Shown here piece by piece: positions 26,038 to 34,486 of a DNA stretch of 64,000 nt. Position numbers and translations under genes: made by a program. This stretch comes from Clostridiales bacterium (GTDB lineage: Bacteria > Bacillota > Clostridia > Oscillospirales > Oscillospiraceae). Numbering within the stretch: the first letter of the stretch is position 1; each line of letters starts with the position of its first letter. The notes beneath the pieces were generated by a model, which was given only the letters and a program-made list of their open reading frames with translations, made no database searches and was not told where the DNA came from. The stretch is from the NCBI GenBank assembly GCA_003525905.1, contig DQIA01000104.1, positions 12,368 to 76,367 on the forward strand, written 5' to 3'.

Positions 26038-27383
26038 GCAGCCCGAATCAGGCGCGCCGCGTCACGGCGCAGATATTTTTCCAGGGCGCGGACATCACCG
26101 GCAGTATGCGCCCCTATTTCCTGTCGGCCACCTACACCGACAAGGAGGCGGACGGCACCGACGATCTGCAGCTGAAGCTTCAGGACCGCGATGATATATG
26201 GCTCAAAAAGTGGCTGGCCGATGCCATCGACGCAGCAGCCTCCGCAGGGAGCCTGTCCGCGTCCTCCAAGGCCAAGACCGATGGTGCGGCAAAGTCCTAC
26301 AAGGTCACCGCCAAAAGCGGCTTGAATGTCCGCTCTGGCCCCAGCACCAGCTACGGTAAATACGGTGCTCTGGTCTGCGGCGCGGAGCTGCAGGTCGAGG
26401 GCATCGAAAACGGCTGGGCGAAGGTCAGCTATAACGGCAAAACCGCCTATGTCAGCGCATCGTACATCAAGGAATCCGGCGGCGGGGGCGGCGATGCTTC
26501 TGCCGCCGCTCCTGCCTCTGCTTCCGGCGCCGGCTTCAAGATCAGCGCCGTGTTCGTTCGGGAGAACTGGACGGGCGGCGGCAGGGATAAGGTGCTGGAC
26601 TGCGGACAGTTTGAGCTGGACAGCGTTGACGCCTCCGGCCCGCCGAACACCATCACCATCAAGGCGACGGCTCTTCCGTACAGCGCACAGATCCGCCAGA
26701 CGGAGAAATCCAAGGCATGGGAGGCCTACACGCTTTCCGGCATCGCAAACGAGATGGCCGCTGCCAACGGAATGACCTGTATGTTCCTCGCCAACAGCGA
26801 CCCGTCCTATGGCCGCGTGGAGCAGTACAAGCAGAGCGACATCGCCTTTCTCTCCAAGCTGTGCCACGAGGCGGGCATCTCTTTGAAAGCCACCAATAAC
26901 CTGATCGTACTTTTCGACCAGGAGGATTACGAGAAGAAATCCCCCGTGCTGACCATCGTCCGCGGCAGCGGCAGCTACACCAAGCACAAGCTGAACGCGG
27001 GAACGGCCGGAACGCAGTACGCTTCCTGCCGCGTCAGCTACACAGACCCCGGCACAGGGAAGTGCATCGAGGCCACCGTCAAGGTCGAGGACTACAACGA
27101 CAAGGCCAAGAACAACCAGCAGCTGGAGATCACCGCGAAGGTGGCAAGCGTAGCCGAGGCCAAGACCAAGGCCGAAAAATATCTCCGGCTGCACAACAAG
27201 TACGCAAAGACCGCGACCTTTACGCTGCCCGGCAATCCGGATATCGTGGCCGGCGTCACAGCCAAGCTCACCGGCTGGGGTGCGTGGGACGGGAAATACA
27301 TTGTGGAGCAGGCTGCGCACTCGGTCGGCTCGTCCGGCTATACCACGCAGGTCAAGCTGCGCAAGACATTGGAGGGATATTGA
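26034..27383 (+). CDS. Baseplate hub protein, P2 gpD-like, with inserted SH3b domain
   Basis: 449 residues from ATG 26034 (ATGA overlap). The gpD/hub pattern (VTAQIFFQGADITGSMRPYF, DDLQLKLQDRDDIWL, YKQSDIAFLSKLCHEAGISL) is interrupted near residues 85-150 by a bacterial SH3 domain (KVTAKSGLNVRSGPSTSYGK... GWAKVSYNGKTAYVSASYI) and a Gly/Ala linker. The insert may bind cell-wall peptide; classical P2 gpD lacks it. Confidence 0.9.
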   Translation: MSSPNQARRVTAQIFFQGADITGSMRPYFLSATYTDKEADGTDDLQLKLQDRDDIWLKKWLADAIDAAASAGSLSASSKAKTDGAAKSYKVTAKSGLNVRSGPSTSYGKYGALVCGAELQVEGIENGWAKVSYNGKTAYVSASYIKESGGGGGDASAAAPASASGAGFKISAVFVRENWTGGGRDKVLDCGQFELDSVDASGPPNTITIKATALPYSAQIRQTEKSKAWEAYTLSGIANEMAAANGMTCMFLANSDPSYGRVEQYKQSDIAFLSKLCHEAGISLKATNNLIVLFDQEDYEKKSPVLTIVRGSGSYTKHKLNAGTAGTQYASCRVSYTDPGTGKCIEATVKVEDYNDKAKNNQQLEITAKVASVAEAKTKAEKYLRLHNKYAKTATFTLPGNPDIVAGVTAKLTGWGAWDGKYIVEQAAHSVGSSGYTTQVKLRKTLEGY

Positions 27384-27733
27384 TGGACGAACTGCAGAAT
27401 ATCCTTTCGAGGCTCGTTCAGACCGGCACGGTAACGGCCGTCGACAGCGCAAAGCGCAGGGCTCGTGTCAAGTTTAAGGACACAGGCATCATTTCGGACT
27501 GGCTTTATGTGCTCCAGCACTACGAAGCGAATTTCTACATAAAGCCGGACGCAAAGCACACGCATGAGATCACGGACACCTTCACCGGCGGCGGCACAGC
27601 CAGCGAATTCCCCGACCACGACCACCTGCCCGGCTCGCATCTGACCTACTGGATGCCGAAGGTGAATGACCGCGTCCTCTGCCTATACCTTCCGGTATTC
27701 AACGGGGACGGTTTTGTGTTAGGAGGTTTTTGA
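27383..27733 (+). CDS. Baseplate assembly/spike protein, gpV-like
   Basis: 116 residues from ATG 27383: VQTGTVTAVDSAKRRARVKF is the OB-fold start of gpV/gp5-type spikes. The GGTASEFPDHDHLPGSHLTYWMPKVNDRVL part fits the same fold. No long beta-helix is present, so the tip may be short. The HTHEI / DHDH histidines could bind metal. Confidence 0.85.
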   Translation: MDELQNILSRLVQTGTVTAVDSAKRRARVKFKDTGIISDWLYVLQHYEANFYIKPDAKHTHEITDTFTGGGTASEFPDHDHLPGSHLTYWMPKVNDRVLCLYLPVFNGDGFVLGGF

Positions 27734-27735
27734 GC

Positions 27736-28137
27736 ATGGGAATGGTCGGCTGTCTGGGCGACATCGTTTTTACGGTGTCTGACCGCACGATCGAAACGAT
27801 CAATAATGTCACCTGGTCTGGGTCTGCCCGGTACGCGACCCATCAGCGGCACGGCACACACGCCCTTACGGAGTTCACCGGCCTTGACCCCGACAAGATG
27901 ACCTTCGACATCGTTCTCTCCGCTTACCTCGGCGTTGATCCTATCGCCGAGGTCGTGAAGCTGTGGAACTATGAGCGCGGCGGCATCGCCGTCCCGCTGG
28001 TGATCGGCAACAAGGGCTACGGGAAATATCGCTGGTCCGTGCTTGATCACAAGATGAAGATGAAAACCTATGACGGACGCGGCAACGTCACCAGCGCCAC
28101 CGTGTCCGTCAGCCTGCAAGAGTATCTGAGGGGGTAA
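27736..28137 (+). CDS. Tail protein gpU-like
   Basis: 133 residues: MVGCLGDIVFTVSDRTIETI, then THQRHGTHALTEFTGLDPDK and PIAEVVKLWNYERGGIAVPLV match the P2 GpU family. AGGAGG is 9 nt before ATG 27736; a TTG at 27730 is too close to be used. Confidence 0.85.
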   Translation: MGMVGCLGDIVFTVSDRTIETINNVTWSGSARYATHQRHGTHALTEFTGLDPDKMTFDIVLSAYLGVDPIAEVVKLWNYERGGIAVPLVIGNKGYGKYRWSVLDHKMKMKTYDGRGNVTSATVSVSLQEYLRG

Positions 28138-28144
28138 AGCTGCC

Positions 28145-28465
28145 ATGAGCTACAAGGTGACCGCATCTGACATCGGCGCGGTGCAGCTCAACGAGACTGA
28201 CACCGTCCGCTCTGTCTTGCAGAATATCGCCATTATCCTTTCCACGCGGCAGGGGACCTGTCCGTTGTATCGCGGCTTCGGTCTTCCTCAGAAGTTCGTG
28301 GATAAGCCTCTGCCGGTAGCTATGCCTATGATGTATTCCGAGGTCAAAGAGGCAGTGGAAGAATATGAGCCCCGCGCCGAGGTGGTGAATGTGACCTTTG
28401 CGGCCGACAGAAACGCCCCGGGCAGGCTGATCCCTACCGTGGAGGTGAACATCATCAATGAGTGA
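28145..28465 (+). CDS. Baseplate protein, gpW/gp25-like
   Basis: 106 residues with the gp25/lysozyme-like wedge fold: DTVRSVLQNIAIILSTRQGTCP, then YRGFGLPQKFVDKP and VKEAVEEYEPRAEVVNVTF. GAGGGGGT precedes the ATG; it overlaps baseplate J by 8 nt. Confidence 0.93.
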   Translation: MSYKVTASDIGAVQLNETDTVRSVLQNIAIILSTRQGTCPLYRGFGLPQKFVDKPLPVAMPMMYSEVKEAVEEYEPRAEVVNVTFAADRNAPGRLIPTVEVNIINE

Positions 28466-29597
28466 GAGAAATACGGGATATCAGTTTGTTTCTACCGACA
28501 CCGAAGCGGTGGAATCGCTGCTGATCTCCATTTACGAAAAAATCACCGGCGTCAGCGTGAAGCCCGCCAGCCCCGAAAAGCTGTTTATCCAGTTCGTGGC
28601 CGCCGTGGTGATCCAGGAGCGCGGGCTGAACAATTACACAGGCAATCAGAATATCCCAAGCCGCGCGGAAGGGGAAAACCTGGACGCGCTGGCCGAGCTG
28701 TTCTATGTCACGCAGCGCCCGGCGGCGCAGGCTGCGGTCTGCACCGAGCGCTTCCATATCTCCGAGGCACAGACCACGGCGATTCTCATTCCTTCCGGTA
28801 CGCGCGTCACCGACGCCAGCGGTACGCTGACATGGGAGACGGTCGCGGATGCCTATGTGTCCATCGGCGAGACCTATGCCGATGTGCAGATCCGCTGCCA
28901 GACTGTTGGTGCGGTCGGCAACGGCTACGCAGCAGGACAGATCAACACCTTCGTTGACCTGTTCGACTACTGTGAGCGCTGCGAAAACCTCACCGCCAGC
29001 GATGACGGCGCAGACCAGGCCACTGACGACGAGTTCTATGAGCTGATGCGCGCCAGTCAGGACGCTTACAGCTGCGCCGGAGCCAAGGGCGGGTATATCT
29101 ACTTTGCCAAGCAGGTCAGCACCAAGATCGCCGACGTGGTGGCGAACAGCCCCAGCGACGGAGCGGTGGACCTCTATGTCCTCATGGACGACGGCACCAT
29201 CGCTACCACGGAGATCAAGAATGCTGTCCTTTCCGCCTGCAACGATGACACGGTGCGGCCGCTGACGGACAAGGTCTCTGTCAAGGACCCGCAGAAGGTG
29301 AGCTACAATATCACCTTCACCTACTATGTGCCGAAGGACAGTTCCCTCAGCTCCACAGAGATCAAGGCTGCGGTCGACAAGGCCGTGGCTGAGTTCGTCG
29401 CGTGGCAGTGCGGGAAGCTGGGGCGCGACATCAACCCCTCCGTGCTGATCGGAAAGCTCATGCAGACCGGCATCAAGCGCGTGGCGCTGACCAGCCCGGT
29501 CTTTACCACGCTGCGGGATGGCTCCGACGACACGACGCCGCAGGTTGCGTCGGTCGGGACCATCACAGCCACGAATGGGGGCTATGAGGATGAATAA
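28458..29597 (+). CDS. Baseplate protein J
   Basis: 379 residues, full-length for the family: IPSRAEGENLDALAELFYVT, PSGTRVTDASGTLTWETV, VGAVGNGYAAGQIN and DGAVDLYVLMDDGTIAT. Wedge component linking hub to fibres. Overlaps gpI start region. Confidence 0.95.
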   Translation: MSERNTGYQFVSTDTEAVESLLISIYEKITGVSVKPASPEKLFIQFVAAVVIQERGLNNYTGNQNIPSRAEGENLDALAELFYVTQRPAAQAAVCTERFHISEAQTTAILIPSGTRVTDASGTLTWETVADAYVSIGETYADVQIRCQTVGAVGNGYAAGQINTFVDLFDYCERCENLTASDDGADQATDDEFYELMRASQDAYSCAGAKGGYIYFAKQVSTKIADVVANSPSDGAVDLYVLMDDGTIATTEIKNAVLSACNDDTVRPLTDKVSVKDPQKVSYNITFTYYVPKDSSLSSTEIKAAVDKAVAEFVAWQCGKLGRDINPSVLIGKLMQTGIKRVALTSPVFTTLRDGSDDTTPQVASVGTITATNGGYEDE

Positions 29598-30177
29598 AGC
29601 GCACGGCATCACGAAGGAAAACCTGCTGGCCTCCTTGCCGGCAGTCCTTGCCAACGACGACAATATGGCAGCACTTGCCTCTGCCGTTGCCGAGGTGCTG
29701 GCTGCCCGCGTAGGCGAGATCGAGCGCGTGTCGATCTACTCACAGATCGACCGGCTCCCGAACGAGCTGCTGGACATTCTGGCGAACGACTTCAAGGTTG
29801 ACTGGTGGGACGCCAACTACACCCTGGAGGAAAAGCGCCGGACGCTGAAAGACTCATGGAATGTTCACCGCAGGCTCGGCACCAAGGCGGCAGTCGTGCT
29901 GGCGATCTCCGCCATCTACCCCGATACGCAGGTCAGCGAATGGTGGGAATACGGCGGCAAGCCGTACCACTTCAAGCTGCTGATCGACGCCACCTATGAG
30001 GATGTCGACCCCGTCAGACATCAGCGCGTGATCGACCGCGTTGACTTTTACAAGAATCTGCGCTCGGTGCTGGACGAGGTAGAATACTACGACGCCGGAG
30101 GACTGGCAACAGAGTATTTCGGCGCGGCCTGTATCGGCTGCGAGCTGGTCGACAGCGCGGCCGCCATTCGATACTGA
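29590..30177 (+). CDS. Baseplate/tail protein I
   Basis: 195 residues: NELLDILANDFKVDWWDANYTLEEKRRTLK is the hallmark of P2 gpI. The start is either ATG 29584 or 29590; the second has better spacing from GGGGG. The C-terminus (CIGCELVDSAAAIRY) probably contacts the fibre encoded next. Confidence 0.92.
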   Translation: MNKAHGITKENLLASLPAVLANDDNMAALASAVAEVLAARVGEIERVSIYSQIDRLPNELLDILANDFKVDWWDANYTLEEKRRTLKDSWNVHRRLGTKAAVVLAISAIYPDTQVSEWWEYGGKPYHFKLLIDATYEDVDPVRHQRVIDRVDFYKNLRSVLDEVEYYDAGGLATEYFGAACIGCELVDSAAAIRY

Positions 30178-30194
30178 CACGGAGGTGTTTTACT

Positions 30195-32903
30195 ATGGCA
30201 ACATGGAACGGCGTCATCACCAACGCCGGCAACAGCCTGCTCAATGAGTGGGTGAATGAAAAGACCCTGAACTTCGACAGCGCAGCTGCGGGGCAGGGCA
30301 CCGTCGCGGCGGCGGCAATGATGGCACAGACCGCCCTCGTCAATGAAAAGCAGACCGCGAGCCTGCTGGGCGGCGAGAGGGTATCTTCCGGCATTCGTCT
30401 GAAGCTCCGCATCGCTGCGCCGAATACGGCCTATACGCTGAATCAGTTCCGCGTATCTGCCAGCGTGGACGGAGGAGCGTCCGCCATGATCGCCTTGTTC
30501 CAGCTGGAGCAGGGCGTTCCCATTCCCAGCAAGACAGAATCGCCGGATTTCGTCTACACCTTTTACGCTCTGATCTCCTGCTCGAATACCGGCACATGGA
30601 CGGTGACGGTCGACACCAGCGCCTGCGTCACACAGGGCGATATGTCCGCCGCCATCGCTGAGGCGGTAAAGACCAAGCAGGACAAGATCATGGTCAAGGG
30701 TCTGCTGCTGGGCGACGGGAACGGGAATATCTCTGCGGCAGTCGCCGGAAAGGACTACGGTTATCCGCTTGCAACAGGCTCAGGAGCGCCGACAGACACG
30801 ACCGAGGGTACCGCAGGGCAGCACTACTATGACAGCGCTACGGGCAAGGAATACGTCTGCAGCGGCAAGGACAGCAGCGGCAAGTATCAGTGGAAGCTGT
30901 CCGGCGCCAGCGACGCGGCCGATCTGACCTATAACGGCGAATCGCTCGACACCTTCCTTGATGGCGTTTCCGGCGACCTCGACACGCTCTCCAAGGGGCT
31001 GGACGGAAGTAAGCCACTCACCGGCAAGACCGATCCGACCTCCAGCACGAAGGGCTCGGTCGGCCAGTCGTATCTGAACACAGATACCATGCAGACCTTC
31101 TACTGCACGGCAGCCAACGATCAGACCGGCGTATATACATGGGAAAAGCCAAAGGGCGGCGGCGTGGCTCCACAGCTGGAGGTCTCTGTTGCCACCGGAT
31201 CAGCTATCACCTGTACGAACGGCGAGACTACGCTGACTGGCACCAGCGTCGGCGGTAAATGCGTTTTTGATCTCCCTGGCTACGGTACATGGTCGCTGTA
31301 TGCCACGTTGAACGGGCAGACCACCGCCACCGAGACTGTGGTCGTGGATCAGGTCAAGCAGTACGCGGTGACGCTGAGTTACTTCGCGGCTACGCTGACC
31401 GTAACGGCGGAATCCGGCGCAGTCGTGACCGCCGCGCTTGGCACGAAGCAGTATACCGGCACCTGCGGCAGCAACGGCAAGTGTGCGCTGACCGTCAACT
31501 ATGCCGGCACCTATTCCGTGACGGCCACCAAGAGCGGGGTATCCTCGTCCACGGCGTCCGCATCGGTGTCGACCTCCGGCGGCAGTTACACCGCAACGGT
31601 GAAGTTCTGCACCCTCACCGTCACCATCGACAGCGGCTCTACGGTCAAGGCGGTCAACGGCTCCACCACACTCACGGCCACCAGCAGCGGAACGGCAAAG
31701 TTCTACCTGCCGAACACCGGCACGTGGAGCGTCACCGCCACCAAGAACGGCGAGACGGCCACCGGCAGCGTAGCTTGCAGCTCCTACACCGGCTATACGC
31801 TGGAGCTGTCCTATGTCAAGGTCTTCGGTGTCTGCTGGAATTACAATGCACAGTCGACGGCGCTGACCCGCCTGAAAAAGTCCACCGATCCGAACGGACT
31901 GGTCAATGTCGACATCACCACGAATCCCGCGCCTGCGGTCGGTACCGGCGCCGGCAGCTCTCCCTTCGACAACTATCTCCCGTGGAGCGGCATGGACGAG
32001 TACAACATCATCAACAATGCCGTAAGCTACAAGAAGGGGCAGAGCGGCTTCTCTCGAAGCAGCTACGATACCGTTGTCTTCATCCCCGAGTATTACTTCC
32101 GTATTATCGACGATGCCGCCAACAAGAAACGGTACTTCTACATCGCGGATAAGGCCAAGAGCGGCTTCACCAAGCACCCCGGCTCCGGCAAGTATGTCGG
32201 CCGCTACAACACGATCTCCGGCCATTATTCCAAGACCGGCGCTGCGCCGCTGGTCAACCTGACCCGCGCATCGGCTCGTTCCGGTGCCAGAGGAAAGGGT
32301 AGCAAGTGGAGCGAGTATGACTTCGCGTCTTGGTGCGCGGTCTGGCTGCTCTATTTGGTGGAGTTTTCCGACTGGGACAGCCAGAGCAAAATCGGGCGCG
32401 GCTATGTCGACGGCAACAGCTCTGCCATTTCTTCCGGCGGCACGGACAGCATGACTTACCATACCGGACGCGCAGCTGGGACGAACGGAAAGACCGCCGT
32501 CCAGTACCGGCACATCGAGAATCCCTACGGCAATGTCTTCGAGTTTATCGACGGGATCAACTTCTCCGACGGAACGGTATATGTCTGCCTGAACCCTGCG
32601 AGCTATGCAGATGACACCGCGGCCAACTATACGAACATCGGCTCCAAGATACAGAGCGATGGGTACATCACGGCCATCGGCGTAGCGGCTGCCATGCCCT
32701 GGGCGTTCTTCCCCACGGGGGTCGGAGGAAGCGAAACAACCTATATTCCGGACTACGCCTACTACAGCTCTGGCTGGCGTGTCCTCTTTGTGGGTGGCGG
32801 CTGGAGCAATGGCGGCGTTGCCGGCCTTTTCTACTTCTACGCGAGCTACGCCTCGTCGAGCACGAACTCGTACGTCGGCGCGCGACTCCTTTTCCACCCC
32901 TAA
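30195..32903 (+). CDS. Tail fibre with DGR-variable C-terminal lectin-like domain
   Basis: 902 residues. N-terminal 170: baseplate-binding fibre part (WNGVITNAGNSLLNEWVN). Middle (about 330-550): three repeats of a small beta domain (e.g. VATGSAITCTNGETTLTGT, VTIDSGSTVKAVNGSTTLTA) like PEGA/carboxypeptidase-regulatory domains. The C-terminal 300 residues resemble the FGE-sulfatase/C-type lectin fold used by DGR targets (NPYGNVFEFIDGI, then GWRVLFVGGGW). Codons for residues 854-899 form the variable repeat. Thirteen nucleotide differences from the template change 11 residues (856, 858, 869, 871, 875, 882, 884, 885, 886, 889, 893). Likely receptor-binding protein. Confidence 0.95.
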   Translation: MATWNGVITNAGNSLLNEWVNEKTLNFDSAAAGQGTVAAAAMMAQTALVNEKQTASLLGGERVSSGIRLKLRIAAPNTAYTLNQFRVSASVDGGASAMIALFQLEQGVPIPSKTESPDFVYTFYALISCSNTGTWTVTVDTSACVTQGDMSAAIAEAVKTKQDKIMVKGLLLGDGNGNISAAVAGKDYGYPLATGSGAPTDTTEGTAGQHYYDSATGKEYVCSGKDSSGKYQWKLSGASDAADLTYNGESLDTFLDGVSGDLDTLSKGLDGSKPLTGKTDPTSSTKGSVGQSYLNTDTMQTFYCTAANDQTGVYTWEKPKGGGVAPQLEVSVATGSAITCTNGETTLTGTSVGGKCVFDLPGYGTWSLYATLNGQTTATETVVVDQVKQYAVTLSYFAATLTVTAESGAVVTAALGTKQYTGTCGSNGKCALTVNYAGTYSVTATKSGVSSSTASASVSTSGGSYTATVKFCTLTVTIDSGSTVKAVNGSTTLTATSSGTAKFYLPNTGTWSVTATKNGETATGSVACSSYTGYTLELSYVKVFGVCWNYNAQSTALTRLKKSTDPNGLVNVDITTNPAPAVGTGAGSSPFDNYLPWSGMDEYNIINNAVSYKKGQSGFSRSSYDTVVFIPEYYFRIIDDAANKKRYFYIADKAKSGFTKHPGSGKYVGRYNTISGHYSKTGAAPLVNLTRASARSGARGKGSKWSEYDFASWCAVWLLYLVEFSDWDSQSKIGRGYVDGNSSAISSGGTDSMTYHTGRAAGTNGKTAVQYRHIENPYGNVFEFIDGINFSDGTVYVCLNPASYADDTAANYTNIGSKIQSDGYITAIGVAAAMPWAFFPTGVGGSETTYIPDYAYYSSGWRVLFVGGGWSNGGVAGLFYFYASYASSSTNSYVGARLLFHP
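32753..32891 (+). repeat. DGR variable repeat (VR)
   Basis: 139 bp at the 3' end of the fibre gene, aligned without gaps to the template repeat at 33125-33263 (offset 372). All 14 differences are adenines in the template (8 A to G, 5 A to T, 1 A to C); the 108 non-adenine positions are identical. The GTCGGCGCGCGACT block near the 3' end is the expected GC-rich initiation-of-homing region. Confidence 0.97.
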
Positions 32904-32910
32904 TGGGGGA

Positions 32911-32930
32911 CCGGGGGCCGCAGCCCCCGG
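32911..32930 (+). promoter_or_regulatory. Hairpin/cruciform just downstream of VR
   Basis: CCGGGGGC-CGCA-GCCCCCGG: a perfect 8-bp stem with a 4-nt loop, 19 nt after the VR end and 7 nt after the fibre stop. DGRs commonly need a hairpin of this geometry beside the target for efficient retrohoming. The loop (CGCA) does not match the GRNA loops described. No T-tract follows, so a terminator is less likely. Confidence 0.7.
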
Positions 32931-32988
32931 AGATTTCCCGCCTGCACCAGCTGGCGGCATAAGCGCAAGCCCAAAAGCTGAATGGGGT

Positions 32989-33017
32989 ACGGGGCGAAGC
33001 CCCGTCGACACGATTTT
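32989..33017 (+). terminator. Second hairpin between VR and TR
   Basis: ACGGGGC-GAA-GCCCCGT, 7 bp, followed 8 nt later by TTTTT. Like the first hairpin it is preceded by AATGGGG, so the two may be related. It could end the late transcript before the template repeat or belong to the DGR RNA leader. Confidence 0.5.
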
Positions 33018-33124
33018 TGAAAATAACGTATTCTGTTATTTTCTCCCGTTTTTCCGTATGCGTGGCAGGCCGGAGGTATAATTATCTCCGGGACTGTCTG
33101 CGCCATGCGCCGAGGGCTTGATTT

Positions 33125-33263
33125 CTACGCCAACTACAACTCTGGCTGGCGTGTCCTCTTTGTGGGTGGCAACTGGAACAATGGCGGCAATGCCGGCCTT
33201 TTCTACTTCAACGCGAACAACACCTCGTCGAACACGAACTCGAACGTCGGCGCGCGACTACTT
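33125..33263 (+). repeat. DGR template repeat (TR)
   Basis: 139 bp, noncoding in context, rich in AAC/AAT codons in the VR frame: 12 Asn codons, 10 of which are altered in VR. Contains 31 adenines. Lies 126 bp before the reverse transcriptase start, the usual VR-TR-RT order. Its RNA would be copied with adenine-specific errors. A 72-codon frame across it is not considered a gene. Confidence 0.97.
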
Positions 33264-33388
33264 GTTTTTCTTTTGACTGGCGCAGGCTTTCCCTCACCGC
33301 TTGGTGAAAATATTGCCGCATAGGACGGGGTTTAGTAGGCTTCGGCTCGAATAACCTCGCAGGCAAACAAGGACGGAGGGAAAATCCT

Positions 33389-34486
33389 ATGCCGAAACGA
33401 GTCGGCTATCTCTACGACAAGATGGTTGACCGGGACTTCATTCGCGCTGTCATTCAGGAGGCGGCAAAGGGGCGCCGGAGTCGTAAAGACATCGCCCCTG
33501 TGTTGGCGGACCTGGACGGGTATGTCGAAAAGACCTATGAGCTGGTCGCAACCGAGAGCTTTGTACCGTCCGAGCCGAAGATCCGCGAGATCTATGATGA
33601 GAGCAGCGAGAAACACCGTAAGATCAAGATGGTCCCATTCTGGCCGGACGGCGTGATCCAATGGATGCTTGTGACGGCTATGAAGCCGGTGCTTATGCGC
33701 GGTATGCACCCGTGGTCCTGTGCGTCCATTCCGGGACGCGGCGGGAAGCATATCTACAAGAAAATCCGCGGCGCGCTTCGCAACGACCCGAAGGGAACGA
33801 AGTACGCCGCGGAGCTTGACGTCGCGCAGTATTACCCCAGCATCTCCGGCAAGCGCCTGATCTGGGCTCTTGCGCGGAAGATCAAGGACAAGCGCTTTCT
33901 GCGGACGGTCTATTCCATCATCGAATCCTGCGGCGGCGGGCTGGCTATCGGGTATTACATCTGCCAATGGCTGGCAAACTTCTACCTGGAGTCTCTGGAC
34001 CAGTACATCATGACGCTGCCGGGCGTGAAGTATATGACCCGCTACATGGACAACATCACCCTGCTCGGGCCGAATAAGAAGCAGCTGCACAAGGCGCGGA
34101 AGCTGATCGCCGCGTTCATGCAGCAGCGGCTCGGCCTGTCCATGAAAGCGAACTGGCAAATCTATCCCACGGCAAAGCGCATGGTGAGCGCGGTCGGCTA
34201 CCGCTTTTCCCGCACTCATGTCATTCTGCGCAAGCGGAATTTCCTGCGCTTCACCCGGCAATGCCGCCGCGTCAAAAAGCGGCTTGACGCCGGAAAGCCT
34301 ATCATGTTCGCCCAGGCCTCCGGGCTACTGAGCCGCGCCGGGCAACTGAAGCACTGCAATAGTCATACAATTCGGGTGAAGTACATTGACCCGATTGGAG
34401 TAAAACATCTGAAGGAGGTCGTGCGAAATGAGAGTAAGAGGCGACAACGCGCCCAGCAACGCATTCTCGCTGGAGGAGCAGCCTAA
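33389..34486 (+). CDS. DGR-type reverse transcriptase (YMDN variant)
   Basis: 365 residues, compact like other DGR RTs without extra domains. Motif A is AELDVAQYYPSI (Asp144). The DGR-specific motif 4 is GLAIGYYICQWLAN, similar to IGxxxSQ with Cys instead of Ser. The catalytic box is RYMDNITLLG (219-222), where the usual second Asp is Asn (codon AAC). The C-terminus is very basic. GGACGGAGGG precedes the ATG. It overlaps the next gene by 59 nt. The adenine-only VR/TR pattern shows that the system worked in the lineage. Confidence 0.93.
   Translation: MPKRVGYLYDKMVDRDFIRAVIQEAAKGRRSRKDIAPVLADLDGYVEKTYELVATESFVPSEPKIREIYDESSEKHRKIKMVPFWPDGVIQWMLVTAMKPVLMRGMHPWSCASIPGRGGKHIYKKIRGALRNDPKGTKYAAELDVAQYYPSISGKRLIWALARKIKDKRFLRTVYSIIESCGGGLAIGYYICQWLANFYLESLDQYIMTLPGVKYMTRYMDNITLLGPNKKQLHKARKLIAAFMQQRLGLSMKANWQIYPTAKRMVSAVGYRFSRTHVILRKRNFLRFTRQCRRVKKRLDAGKPIMFAQASGLLSRAGQLKHCNSHTIRVKYIDPIGVKHLKEVVRNESKRRQRAQQRILAGGAA

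Noticed and set aside
33105-33323. 72-codon open frame covering the template repeat
   Set aside because: It has no ribosome site, and its similarity to the fibre end is fully explained by the TR/VR relationship.
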